Origin: Hyphomicrobiaceae bacterium | Lineage (GTDB): Bacteria; Pseudomonadota; Alphaproteobacteria; Rhizobiales; Hyphomicrobiaceae | DNA length: 53,524 nucleotides | Assembly (NCBI GenBank): GCA_022844225.1 | Contig: JALHMC010000026.1 | Coordinates: 1 to 53,524 of the forward strand | Reading direction: 5' to 3' | Part shown: piece by piece, positions 27,665 to 35,633 of the stretch | Layout of the letters: the number at the start of each line of letters is the position of its first letter | Numbering within the stretch: the first letter of the stretch is position 1 | Position numbers and translations under genes: made by a program | Notes under the pieces: model-generated | The model's input: only the letters and a program-made list of their open reading frames with translations | Database searches by the model: none | What the model was told of the DNA's origin: nothing

Positions 27665-27676
27665 CAATCGAGACGG

Positions 27677-27694
27677 GCCGCCCTGTTGGGCGGC
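27677..27694 (+). repeat. Short hairpin between selenoprotein and cupin genes
   Basis: GCCGCCC (27677-27683) and GGGCGGC (27688-27694) form a 7-bp stem with a TGTT loop. No T-run follows, so it may only stabilise or attenuate the transcript. Confidence 0.4.
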
Positions 27695-27719
27695 TCGCAT
27701 AGCGCTCGGGAGCAGGGGC

Positions 27720-28142
27720 ATGATGCGCAAAGCTGTATTGGCACTGGCGATGTTCGCCGGCTTTTCAGGACTCGGCTCTGCTCTGGCGCAGCAAGCCGCC
27801 CCACCGCCGATCACTCAGGGCGCGGGAAACATCAAACGGATCCCGCTGCAGAAGTTCGCAGTCCCCGGAACCGGGTACGAGACCGTGATCGGGATAGCCG
27901 AGATTGCCGCCGACGTGACGATCGGACGCCATACGCATCCGGGTCCGGAGTCGGGATATCTGCTGTCGGGCGACTTCACACTACTGATCGACGGCCAAGA
28001 GCCGAAGGCGTTGAAAGCGGGTGACAGCTACGTCGTGCCTGCGGGCTCGGTGCATGACGCCCGGACGGGTTCCAACGGGGCAAAGGTGATTGCCACTTAC
28101 GTGGTCGAGGCGGGAAAGCCGTTAGCCACACCAACAAAATAA
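27720..28142 (+). CDS. Secreted cupin-domain protein
   Basis: 140 residues. The start is ATG 27720 (or the adjacent ATG 27723), preceded by GGAGCAGGGG. Residues 1-24 form a signal peptide ending 'SALAQ'. The cupin fold follows: motif 1 'IGRHTHPGPESGYLLSGDFTL' with two His and a Glu as metal ligands, and motif 2 'GDSYVVPAGSVHDA' with a further His. A periplasmic metal-binding role is inferred. The gene begins 55 nt after the selenoprotein stop and 24 nt before the next gene, so all appear to be one operon. Confidence 0.85.
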   Translation: MMRKAVLALAMFAGFSGLGSALAQQAAPPPITQGAGNIKRIPLQKFAVPGTGYETVIGIAEIAADVTIGRHTHPGPESGYLLSGDFTLLIDGQEPKALKAGDSYVVPAGSVHDARTGSNGAKVIATYVVEAGKPLATPTK

Positions 28143-28166
28143 GCCCTACGGGCACCGAGGACGAGC

Positions 28167-29204
28167 ATGACGGACAAGATCGACGGCGAGCTGGTCGAGA
28201 TCGGTGACCTGGACACCGAGGCCTGGAACGAGTTCGCGGTGGAGCAAGGTTGGAGCGACGGGCTCCCGATGATTGCGCCCACCGAGGCCAAGGTGGCGCG
28301 GTTCACGAGCGCGGTGAAAACCGACAACGAGACGTTTGCGCCAATCTCGCCGCGGCAGGTGGTTCCGACACTGCAAAGCCTCGCCGCGAATGCCGTGATG
28401 GCGGGTTGCAAGCCCGAGTATTTCCCGGTGGTGCTGGCAGGTCTGCGCGCTGTGCTCGATCCCGCCTACAATCTGCACGGTACTCTCGCGACGACCCATC
28501 CCTGCGGCCAGCTCATGGTGGTGAGTGGTCCGATCCGGAATGCTCTCGACATCAATTGCGGTTCGAACTGCCTCGGGCAGGGCCGTCGCGCGAATGCGAC
28601 GATCGGTCGGGCGCTGCAACTCATCCTGTTGAACGTCGGCGGGGCCAAGCCGGGCGACATGGATCGCGCCACGCATGGATCGCCCGCGAAGTTCGCCTAC
28701 TGCTTCGGGGAAAACGAGGAAGAGAGCCCGTTTCCGCCGTATCATGTGAGGCGCGGATTCCGTGCCGACGAGAGCGTGGTGACGACGATGGCGGCCGAGG
28801 CGCCACACAACATCAACGATCACGCGTCGAATACGGGCGAAGGACTGGTTATGACCATCGCCGGCACGATGTGTCAGGTCGGCACCAACAACGCCTATCT
28901 TCAGGGTCCGTGCTTCGTGGTGCTCGGGCCTGAGCATGCGCAAACGCTGGCGCGTGACGGATGGACGGCGCAGAGCATCCAGGAGGCGCTCTACGAGCGC
29001 TCGAAGATCCACGTCTCGCGCATCTCGAAGGAGAACCTCGAGAGTTGGGCTGGCCAGGATCGGCACCCCGTCAACGATCACTATTATCCCGCTGGATCGC
29101 CCGATCACATCAATCTCGTCGTGGCGGGAGGGCCGGGAAAACACTCGATGTTCATCCCGTCGTTCGGGAACACGGCCGCCGTGTCAGCGAGGGTCAATCT
29201 CTAA
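28167..29204 (+). CDS. Uncharacterised 345-residue protein linked to the selenoprotein
   Basis: Strong ribosome-binding site (GAGGA) before ATG 28167. The N-terminus contains 'SDGLPMIAPTEAKVARF', and later stretches are Cys-rich ('HPCGQL', 'NCGSNCLGQGRRANATIGRALQ', 'AYCFGENEE', 'GTMCQVG'). No signal peptide or membrane segment is seen. I do not recognise a biochemically defined family; from memory, proteins with this 'DGLP' start are often encoded beside UGSC proteins, but that needs a search. Gene spacing suggests joint action with the selenoprotein. The downstream hydrolase gene converges on it. Confidence 0.75.
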   Translation: MTDKIDGELVEIGDLDTEAWNEFAVEQGWSDGLPMIAPTEAKVARFTSAVKTDNETFAPISPRQVVPTLQSLAANAVMAGCKPEYFPVVLAGLRAVLDPAYNLHGTLATTHPCGQLMVVSGPIRNALDINCGSNCLGQGRRANATIGRALQLILLNVGGAKPGDMDRATHGSPAKFAYCFGENEEESPFPPYHVRRGFRADESVVTTMAAEAPHNINDHASNTGEGLVMTIAGTMCQVGTNNAYLQGPCFVVLGPEHAQTLARDGWTAQSIQEALYERSKIHVSRISKENLESWAGQDRHPVNDHYYPAGSPDHINLVVAGGPGKHSMFIPSFGNTAAVSARVNL

Positions 29205-29296
29205 GGATCGGATGGCGCTTCAGCGGAGCCATGCGGGTCGACGGTTTCCGTCGGCCGGCTGGTCGCCTCGTGAGCGAACCGAGGCGAAATCGGGTA

Positions 29297-30149
29297 TCAT
29301 GCCCGCGCGCGTATCTTCTCGAGCACCGGAAGAATATAGCGGCGGAACTGGGCCGGATTCTCGCTCATGGGGAAGTGGCCGAGCTTTTCCATGATGGTCA
29401 CCTCGGCGCCGGGGATGCGCGCTGCCGTGCGTAGCGTGTCCTCGGGTGTGCACGAAAAATCGTACTCCCCCGTCAGCAGGTAGAGCGGGCACGTGTTGGT
29501 GTCGATCCGGGCAACGACGTCGCGAAGGTCGCCGTCGACACGGTAGAAGTAGAGATCGCCTTTGAACACGCCAGGACCGGCGCTCTTGTACATCCAGAGC
29601 GTCTCATGCCGGCTGGCGGCTGGGCTTTGGGGAGCCATCATGCCTGAGACGAGCGCGGCGCAGACTTCACCGCCGTGAACATCGGGCCGGTGCAGCCACT
29701 CGGTGTCATACCAAGGCTGCTGATAATCCGCGGATTCCAATCCGATCAAAGCGCGAAACCGAGAGCCGTGCTCGGCGGCGAGATTGAGGACGACGCGGCC
29801 GCCGATGGAACAGCCTATGACGACCGGCCTGTCCAGGCGCATGGCCTCCGCAGAGGTCCACGACCATGCCCGTGTAGGCGGCTGTCGTGAGGCGATATTC
29901 TTCGCGCTCGAAGCCTTCGGGGGGCAGCGACTTGCCATGCCAGGGCATGTCGAAGGCGATGACGCGGAAGTGCTGTGTGATGGCCTCGTCGTTGAGCAGG
30001 TGGCGGAACTGACGCGCATCGGCGCCGGCCGTGTGCAGGCAGACAAGTGGAATGCCCTGACCTGCTTCCTCGACATAGAGACGGTGAGGGCGGCCGGATA
30101 ACTCGAGATGAAGGTAGCGGCCGACGATCGGCTCGAAGCGGGGCGTCAC
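29297..30149 (-). pseudogene. Alpha/beta hydrolase with a single frameshift
   Basis: Two frames together make one hydrolase. The N-terminal part starts at GTG 30149 ('TPRFEPIVGRYLHLELSGRPH', 'LVCLHTAGADARQFRHLL', 'VIAFDMPWHGKS') and runs to about 29853. The C-terminal part continues in another frame with the nucleophile elbow G-C-S-I-G, the acid in 'GEYDFSC' and the His in 'LGHFPMSEN'. One extra base near 29852 (minus-strand CTCTGCGG) would explain the break. All catalytic residues remain, so this is either a recent pseudogene or a sequencing error. GTG 30149 overlaps the stop of the upstream gene as GTGA. It is the last gene of the nitrile-hydratase-like cluster. Confidence 0.8.
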
Positions 30150-30574
30150 TGGATAGCCTTCGCGTTGTCGAGGGTGCGGGGAAGCGCGATCAGGTCCTTG
30201 ATGAACTGGAGGTTGCCCATCAGAGGCACGAGATCGCCCGCTATGCGTGCGCGCCCAACCTTGTTCATGCCGAGCAGGTCGTAGTAGCCCGGCGCGGGCA
30301 TCGGCTCGAAGAAGCGCAGCCAATCCTCTGGCTCGGCTCGGATGGAAAACCTGAAGGGCTTGAGCAGAAAGGGGCCGCGCGTAACAGACACCGCGCGGCC
30401 TTCGACAACTGCAATCGCGAGCGGGACGTCGCCGACGCCGATCTCAAATTCACACGTCAGGAAGCGGCCACGGCGGGTGAGATCCTGGTCCGCAGCCGCA
30501 AGGCGCGGCAGATCCTCGAAGGCGGCGATGACCCGGTCTTTGACCGAATCCGCCTTAGCAGACGACTGCGTCAT
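30146..30574 (-). CDS. SCP2-like small protein
   Basis: 142 residues from ATG 30574. The pattern 'FLTCEFEIGVGDVPLAIAVVEGRAVSV', 'SIRAEPEDWLRFFEPMPAPGYYDLLGM' and 'RARIAGDLVPLMGNLQFIKDLI' resembles the SCP2/sterol-carrier fold that binds hydrophobic ligands, but identity is not certain. No signal peptide is seen. It sits between the HupE-type gene (23 bp upstream) and the hydrolase gene (4-bp overlap), so it is part of the same operon. Confidence 0.65.
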   Translation of the reverse strand: MTQSSAKADSVKDRVIAAFEDLPRLAAADQDLTRRGRFLTCEFEIGVGDVPLAIAVVEGRAVSVTRGPFLLKPFRFSIRAEPEDWLRFFEPMPAPGYYDLLGMNKVGRARIAGDLVPLMGNLQFIKDLIALPRTLDNAKAIQ

Positions 30575-30596
30575 GTCGTGTTCCGGCGATCGGCCA

Positions 30597-31220
30597 TCAC
30601 GCAACCAGGCTGCCAGCAAGCAGCACCACGCCGACCGCGCCGATGACCGCGCCCGCAACGCGCAATCTTGCCTCTCCGGAAGAGGCCGGGCCTGCGAGGC
30701 TGCGGGTCACAAGCATGATCCCGATCGCGACGACTGCGGAGATCACGGCGAGGCCGACGAGGTAGGCGCCGAGGACACCGCGGTCGGCGCCGACGATCGA
30801 TTCACCGAAGGCGTAGCCGTGGACGACGCCTGCGAGTGCCGCGAGCGCCAACCACATGCCGCTGCCGGCAATACGGCCTCGGGCCACGAGGATACCGGCC
30901 ACGATAACCGTGCTCGCGACCAGAACTTCGGCAAACGGCAAATTCCATGCGCCGAAGTGTGCCAGGACGCCCAATGTCGAGGCGGCCATGAACGCTCCGA
31001 CGACACCGATGCCACCGGGGACGATCGCTGCGGCGATGCCGATGGCGATGATAAAGGCCAAATGATCGGGGCCGATCACGGGATGACCCAATCCGGAGAG
31101 CAGTCCTTCCGTGAATGTGGCTGGAATTTTGCTACCCGTCGGGTGATGGGCGAGCGCAGACGAGGCGAAAGCCGTCCACGCCGCTATCGTGACACCTACC
31201 TTGCGCAGCGTCGTCGCCAT
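30597..31220 (-). CDS. HupE/UreJ-family metal permease
   Basis: 207 residues from ATG 31220. A signal-like N-terminus ends at 'SSALAHHPTG'; the family motif 'GLGHPVIGPDHLAFIIAIGIAA' carries the His/Asp metal ligands, and 'HGYAFGES' is also typical. About six membrane helices follow. HupE/UreJ proteins carry nickel or cobalt. Because it lies downstream of a cobalt-type nitrile-hydratase alpha gene (96 bp), cobalt supply is the likely role here, by inference. Confidence 0.87.
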   Translation of the reverse strand: MATTLRKVGVTIAAWTAFASSALAHHPTGSKIPATFTEGLLSGLGHPVIGPDHLAFIIAIGIAAAIVPGGIGVVGAFMAASTLGVLAHFGAWNLPFAEVLVASTVIVAGILVARGRIAGSGMWLALAALAGVVHGYAFGESIVGADRGVLGAYLVGLAVISAVVAIGIMLVTRSLAGPASSGEARLRVAGAVIGAVGVVLLAGSLVA

Positions 31221-31316
31221 GGCCCTGTTTCCCTCGAAGTCGGTTTGCAACAGTTGTCGTGAGATGTCGTACCCATTCGCCGGGGCGGATACCGAGTGCC
31301 GGTCCCCGTCTTTCAA

Positions 31317-32021
31317 TTATTCCGCGGCGGCCTTGTGCTCCAACTCGGGTACCGCCGTGCCGATCATGGTGTCGCGCGTGACGAGTGCTGACAAGCGGTC
31401 CTCGCTCCACCCCTCGGTGCCGGCCGGTCGCACAGGGAGGATCAGGTAGCGCAGATCGGCGGTCGAATCGTGCACGCGAACCTCGGTGCCGGCCGGGACC
31501 CGGACGCCGAATTCCGCGAGAACGCCGCGCGGGTCGACGACGACGCGGCTGCGATAGGCGAGGCTCTTGTACCACGCGGGCGGGACGCCGAGCAGGAGCT
31601 TCGGGTAGCAGGAGCAGAGCGTGCAGACGACGACGTTGTGGGTGTCGGACGTGTTCTCGATGGTGCGAAACTCGGCGAGTGTCCCGATGTCGATGTCCAT
31701 CTCGAGCAGGGCCGATTTGGTATCGGCCAATAAGCGCGACTTGAAGCCAGGGTCGTTCCAAGCGCGGGCTACGACTTTGGCGCCGAGGGACGGCGTGCGG
31801 CTGTCCATAAGGTCGATCTGGGCAGCGATCTCGTCGGCGGTCACGATGCCCTTTTCGACGAGCAACGTGCGAACAGCCTCCTCGAGTACCTCGTAGGCAC
31901 TCATGGGGCCGGCGTCGTGGTCCTTCTGCGGCGGATGAACGTGGCCGTGCTCATGGGAATGGTCGTGATGATGACCGTGGCCGTCGCCCGCATGGTCGTG
32001 ATCGTGGTCGTCGTGCATCAT
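31317..32021 (-). CDS. nthA: Cobalt-type nitrile hydratase alpha / thiocyanate hydrolase gamma subunit, His-rich
   Basis: 234 residues from ATG 32021 (GGAG 8 nt upstream). Residues 3-35 carry 14 His in a D/H/G-rich extension. The catalytic domain starts at about residue 40 ('SAYEVLEEAVRTLLVEKGI') and contains the metal claw C133-T-L-C136-S-C138; Thr after the first Cys marks the cobalt form (Ser marks iron). The enzyme hydrates nitriles to amides, or thiocyanate to carbonyl sulfide and ammonia. Its partner subunit is split into two genes immediately upstream, with a 4-bp ATGA overlap. That layout is like thiocyanate hydrolase (beta, alpha, gamma). The His-rich tail may hold metal for the active site. 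Confidence 0.88.
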   Translation of the reverse strand: MMHDDHDHDHAGDGHGHHHDHSHEHGHVHPPQKDHDAGPMSAYEVLEEAVRTLLVEKGIVTADEIAAQIDLMDSRTPSLGAKVVARAWNDPGFKSRLLADTKSALLEMDIDIGTLAEFRTIENTSDTHNVVVCTLCSCYPKLLLGVPPAWYKSLAYRSRVVVDPRGVLAEFGVRVPAGTEVRVHDSTADLRYLILPVRPAGTEGWSEDRLSALVTRDTMIGTAVPELEHKAAAE

Positions 32022-32323
32022 AGCGTGGGCTCCAGCCAGTACTCGTAGATGTCGGCCTCGAGATGATCGGTGGCGGGGCCGTGGTAGCCCGGCCAAAGAT
32101 CGCTCTGCAGGAAGCGGACCTTGTAGAGAACCTGCAGAGGCAGGCCGGGCTTGTGATAGGCGAGGCGCTCAGGGTCATGATACGCGCCGTGGACCTCGAC
32201 GATCTCGCCGATGCGGCCGCGCAGATACCATGGCGTCCGGCAGTGGCCGAGCGCCGATCGATCCGCGATGCGAACGCGCGCGCCGACCTTGAAGCGGGTC
32301 GCGATTTGGGAGTGGGCGGTCAT
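32018..32323 (-). CDS. Nitrile hydratase beta C-terminal domain (SH3-like) / thiocyanate hydrolase alpha-like
   Basis: 101 residues from ATG 32323. 'FKVGARVRIADRSALGHCRTPWYLRGRIGEI', 'HGAYHDPERLAY' and 'LQVLYKVRF', ending in 'YEYWLEP', is the SH3-like domain that forms the C-terminal half of nitrile hydratase beta. In thiocyanate hydrolase the equivalent is the separate alpha subunit (126 residues in Thiobacillus thioparus, as I recall). The start and stop each overlap a neighbour by 4 bp, so the three subunits are made in fixed ratio. Confidence 0.87.
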   Translation of the reverse strand: MTAHSQIATRFKVGARVRIADRSALGHCRTPWYLRGRIGEIVEVHGAYHDPERLAYHKPGLPLQVLYKVRFLQSDLWPGYHGPATDHLEADIYEYWLEPTL

Positions 32324-32727
32324 AGGGGCGTGCTCCGGCTCCATTCGATGCGGTCCTTGGCCACTTCGCGGCCGGCAGCCCGGTGGCGGTCGGCAACCTC
32401 TGCCATGCGGCGCTCGACCTCTTCGGCAGAGACGATTTCCTGCTCGACGAGCAGGTTGCGGATGGCCCGGATCCACTTCTCGTAATAGGTGGTGCGGTCG
32501 TACTCCTGCTGGCCGTAGTCCTCGATGACGCGGCGCATGGCGTCGATCTTGAAAACATCCTTCTTCGAAGCGAGTAGGATCAGCATCGCGTCGGTGCGCT
32601 TCTCCCAAAGCGCAAGGTCGTGCTCGTGGCGATCAATGGGACCGAAGTCGAGCCCGCCCACATCGTGGACGGCACGGCCGCCGCCGCCGTCGCGCAGGAA
32701 CGTCTTGCGGGTGGGAGATGTCGTCAT
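32320..32727 (-). CDS. Nitrile hydratase beta N-terminal domain / accessory-type protein
   Basis: 135 residues from ATG 32727 (GAGAGG 6 nt upstream). 'RAVHDVGGLDFGPIDRHEHDLALWEKRTDAM' and 'YYEKWIRAIRNLLVEQEIVSAEEVE' match the N-terminal half of nitrile hydratase beta, the beta subunit of thiocyanate hydrolase, and the related accessory/activator proteins. It cannot be told from sequence alone whether it is a true subunit or the metallochaperone-type activator. Being the first gene of a beta-N, beta-C, alpha order favours a subunit. The order equals scnB-scnA-scnG. Confidence 0.85.
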   Translation of the reverse strand: MTTSPTRKTFLRDGGGGRAVHDVGGLDFGPIDRHEHDLALWEKRTDAMLILLASKKDVFKIDAMRRVIEDYGQQEYDRTTYYEKWIRAIRNLLVEQEIVSAEEVERRMAEVADRHRAAGREVAKDRIEWSRSTPL

Positions 32728-32812
32728 GGGGCCTCTCGGACATGTGCGGCGACGGTTATGTCTGCATCATGCCCTTCCGCAACGCATCTGCAAAGGCCTC
32801 TGAGGCAAACGA

Positions 32813-32836
32813 AAACGAGGCCCTTCGCAGGGCCCC
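32813..32836 (-). terminator. Rho-independent terminator after the DsrE gene
   Basis: GGCCCT (32819-32824) and AGGGCC (32829-32834) form a stem with a 4-nt loop; on the minus strand it is followed by TCGTTTTCGTTT. It lies 28 bp after the DsrE stop and separates that gene from the nitrile-hydratase operon. Confidence 0.7.
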
Positions 32837-32864
32837 GTGTGCGATCAGCGACCTCGGCGACGGT

Positions 32865-33320
32865 TCAAGGCTTGACGTAAGCATAGCCTTTTCGCTGTAG
32901 CTCGATCAGATGAACGATACCGGACGGCACGATCTTGGCCTCGCTGATGATCTTGATTTCTTTCTTCTCGGCCTTCGCCATGTTGTTGGTCGTGTTGTCG
33001 CAGGCTGCGAACGTCACGTTCGGGTTGGCGAGCGACATCTCCTGGATGCGTGCCTTTACCGGGCTGGTATCCTCGCGGAACATGTGCAATCCGGGGCCGT
33101 AGCTGACGACCTCGATCGCGATTTTCTGGCCTGATTTCTTGAAGTCGTTGACGATGTTCTGCACGTTGTTGAGCGTGAGCGTCATCTTTCCGGGGTCGTT
33201 TTCGCTGACGTGGAGAGCGACTTTGTATGTCGCCTCGGTCTTTCGCGTCTGAGCCGTGGCGGGTGCGATCGACGCCGCGACTGCAAAGCCGCAGAGTATC
33301 AGAGTACGCAGGAACTTCAT
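32865..33320 (-). CDS. Periplasmic DsrE-family protein
   Basis: 151 residues from ATG 33320, preceded by AGGGGG. Residues 1-24 form a signal peptide ending 'ATAQT'. The DsrE/DsrF-like fold follows ('KVALHVSENDPGKMTLTLNNVQNIVNDF', 'IAIEVVSYGPGLHMF', 'VTFAACDNTTNNMAKAE'), with one Cys in the position used for sulfur transfer. Its own terminator separates it from the nitrile-hydratase genes on the same strand. A sulfur-related link to a thiocyanate hydrolase would be sensible but is not shown. Confidence 0.86.
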   Translation of the reverse strand: MKFLRTLILCGFAVAASIAPATAQTRKTEATYKVALHVSENDPGKMTLTLNNVQNIVNDFKKSGQKIAIEVVSYGPGLHMFREDTSPVKARIQEMSLANPNVTFAACDNTTNNMAKAEKKEIKIISEAKIVPSGIVHLIELQRKGYAYVKP

Positions 33321-33525
33321 GTAACCCCCTAAGCCATTCATGGCGCAACCCATGATTGCGCGTGCTCCTCTCATGATCGAGATAAGAGTATTTCTCTCGT
33401 AACACGCAGATTCGAGCAGACTTAAGGCACGCTCAGCGGGGGCTGACGATGGCGTAGACTTCCAGGAGCACGGGGTGACTGCGCTTCAATGCCGATGGCA
33501 GAGGCTCGTCGCGGCCCGCATACTC

Positions 33526-34341
33526 TCAGCCCGGACGGCGGGCTGGGTGACGCGATATCGGCGCAGACCGGGTGCTCTCGCGACGCAGGCGACGAACGAC
33601 GGACTGCACCGGGCGCTCCTGCAGCCAGCCCAGGGCGCGGCCGAACGGATTGCCAGACAACCGGAGAAGCGTGCACGTCGTCTGCATCCAGCGAGGCCGG
33701 ATGGCGCGAGACCATTTGGCGCGGAAGCGGCGCTCGGACTCGGTGAACGAAGCGTCCTTTCGACCCGGGCTCAGGTGCTCGAGATGGAAATCGACCACCC
33801 AAGCCGACCAGCCGAGCACGTCGGCGACGAGGCATATGTCGGCGCCGTAGAGGTGGAAACCCGTCATGTCGCGCGAGAAGCGCAGACCGGCGGCGGCGCG
33901 CACGACGATGAAGTTTTCGTCGAGGCTCATGACGCGGGCCGGCAATGGTCCGATGCGACGGCCGATGCCATGAGGATCGGTGATCGACATGGCGAGGCGA
34001 CCGGGTGCCGCGCCTCCGGCATTGCCCGCAAGCGCCCAATTCGGATCGAGGTCGTCCAGCTCACTCAAGCGGCGATCGAGGGTGTGGCGGTCGTCTGCCA
34101 GCAGGCGGACGTCCTGGTGGCAGAGGATGACGATCTCGCCGCGAGCGGCGGCCAGAAGCGCATTCAGTGCCTCGTACGCGGATGTCGCGCCCCTGGCGGT
34201 CAGGAACTCGACCTCGGGCTCGGTGAAGCCGCCCATGCGAAACGAGGACAGCATGGCGAGGTACTGGACCTCGTCGTTCGCCAGCGTCGCCACCGTGTAG
34301 CGCGGGCGGGCGGCAAGTTCGGACGCGGAGGAGATCCTCAT
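33526..34341 (-). CDS. Glycosyltransferase-like protein
   Basis: 271 residues. The motif 'YEALNALLAAARGEIVILCHQDVRLL' and the following 'LDDLDPNWALAGNAGG' resemble a GT2-type fold in which the C-H-Q-D-V segment replaces the usual D-x-D. 'MTGFHLYGADICLVADVLGWSAWVVDFHLEH' also fits a GT-A family enzyme. The last 60 residues are basic. It is the distal gene on the minus strand of the exopolysaccharide locus, 90 bp after the next GT2 gene. Donor and acceptor are unknown. Confidence 0.72.
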   Translation of the reverse strand: MRISSASELAARPRYTVATLANDEVQYLAMLSSFRMGGFTEPEVEFLTARGATSAYEALNALLAAARGEIVILCHQDVRLLADDRHTLDRRLSELDDLDPNWALAGNAGGAAPGRLAMSITDPHGIGRRIGPLPARVMSLDENFIVVRAAAGLRFSRDMTGFHLYGADICLVADVLGWSAWVVDFHLEHLSPGRKDASFTESERRFRAKWSRAIRPRWMQTTCTLLRLSGNPFGRALGWLQERPVQSVVRRLRRESTRSAPISRHPARRPG

Positions 34342-34431
34342 AAGAATCTGACTCCTTGCACAGCGGAGGGCAGCGCGAGAGTGAGTGAGCCGCTGCTTGA
34401 TACGGGTTGGCTCGCCATGGGTGCCTCGAGA

Positions 34432-35448
34432 TCAAGTCGCGGTCGGCATGGAGACGGCCGGTGAGTCGGTGAGGCGGGTGGTAGTCCCGGTGATGGAGTC
34501 GGTCATCCCGTCCCAGCCGCGCTGCCACTCGGAGTGCCGCTGCCATACGCTGCGCCACATGACGGCACGCTCCAACCAAGTCGGGTTGCGGAGGATCCTG
34601 GAGGCGACCGTCAGTGCGACCCAACGGCTGAGTGGCCAGGCGGCGTTCAATGCCAAGCCCAGCCGGCGGGAGCCAATGGGGAAATGACGGTTGATCAACG
34701 TCGCTTTGGCCGCGAGTAGTTTGACGAGCTTGTCGGCGCGATTGGCTTCCGAGGCGCCGCCCAGATGAATGATGGTGGCGTCAGGTGTCGTGCGCGGGCG
34801 GACGCCGAGAGCGCGGGCCCGCAAGCATAGATCGGCTTCCTCGCCGTACATGAAGAAGGCCGGATCGAAGCCACCGAGCCGACGCCACAACGCGACAGGG
34901 AGCAGAAAGAAGCAGCCGGAGACGATGTCCACTTGGCGCTCGGTGCCGCGCCGCCATCCGCCCATGGCCTCGCCGTTGAGGACCTCTGATCGGGGCGCGA
35001 TACCTGTGAGGCCGGCGGCCCTGCAGAAAAGACGCCACGGCGTCATGCGTCCCCAGGCCGAGGATGGGTTCAAGCTGCCGTCAGCGAAGACCGTGCGGCC
35101 GCCCCAGATGCCGGCATCTCGCTGGGTGCGGGAAAATGCGACCAAACGGTCGATGGCGCCATCCAGAACGACGGTATCCGGATTGAGTAGAAGAAGCAGT
35201 TCGCCCGACGCGTGCTTTGCCGCGATGTTGTTAGCGCAACCAAAGCCGACGTTGGCGTCGAGAGCGACAAGGGTAGGACGCAAGGGATGGCTCGCGATAG
35301 CTGCCGCAGAGCCATCGGTCGAGGCGTTGTCGACGACGATGATCTCGAAACTCGTGCTGTGCGTCTCGGCACGTATGGAGTCGAGGCAAGCCAGCGTCAG
35401 TTGGCGGGTGTTGTAGCTGACGATGAGGATCGAGAGTGTGGGAGACAT
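34432..35448 (-). CDS. Glycosyltransferase family 2 (rhamnosyl-type)
   Basis: 338 residues from ATG 35448. The GT-A motifs 'SILIVSYNTRQLTLACLDSI', 'IIVVDNASTDGSAAAI' and 'NVGFGCANN', the nucleotide-binding 'LLLLNPDTVV', and 'GGFDPAFFMYGEEADLCLRA' are all present. This is the pattern of bacterial rhamnosyltransferase-like enzymes for surface polysaccharides. It is divergent from the next glycosyltransferase; about 185 bp separate the starts and should hold two promoters. Confidence 0.9.
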   Translation of the reverse strand: MSPTLSILIVSYNTRQLTLACLDSIRAETHSTSFEIIVVDNASTDGSAAAIASHPLRPTLVALDANVGFGCANNIAAKHASGELLLLLNPDTVVLDGAIDRLVAFSRTQRDAGIWGGRTVFADGSLNPSSAWGRMTPWRLFCRAAGLTGIAPRSEVLNGEAMGGWRRGTERQVDIVSGCFFLLPVALWRRLGGFDPAFFMYGEEADLCLRARALGVRPRTTPDATIIHLGGASEANRADKLVKLLAAKATLINRHFPIGSRRLGLALNAAWPLSRWVALTVASRILRNPTWLERAVMWRSVWQRHSEWQRGWDGMTDSITGTTTRLTDSPAVSMPTAT

Positions 35449-35633
35449 GGGTGCACCGGGGCCGCCGCGGCGGGCTCGTCCGCAGCCGGGCAATCCTGAT
35501 TGCTAACCCCAACACTTGAAGGCTCCATTAACCGGCGGCGGGTCCCAGAGGAAGCCGGTGAGGGGCGGTTAAGCAACAGAGGGGATAATCCCCGCTCCGC
35601 GAAACGGCCGGGTGGGCCGCATGGAGTTTGGGA

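Noticed and set aside
28146..29144. Minus-strand open frame opposite the 345-residue protein
   Set aside because: The plus-strand gene has a strong ribosome-binding site and operon context; the antisense frame has neither.
25375..33320. selC tRNA or selAB genes near the selenoprotein
   Set aside because: None was found in the window; the machinery must be elsewhere if the call is right.
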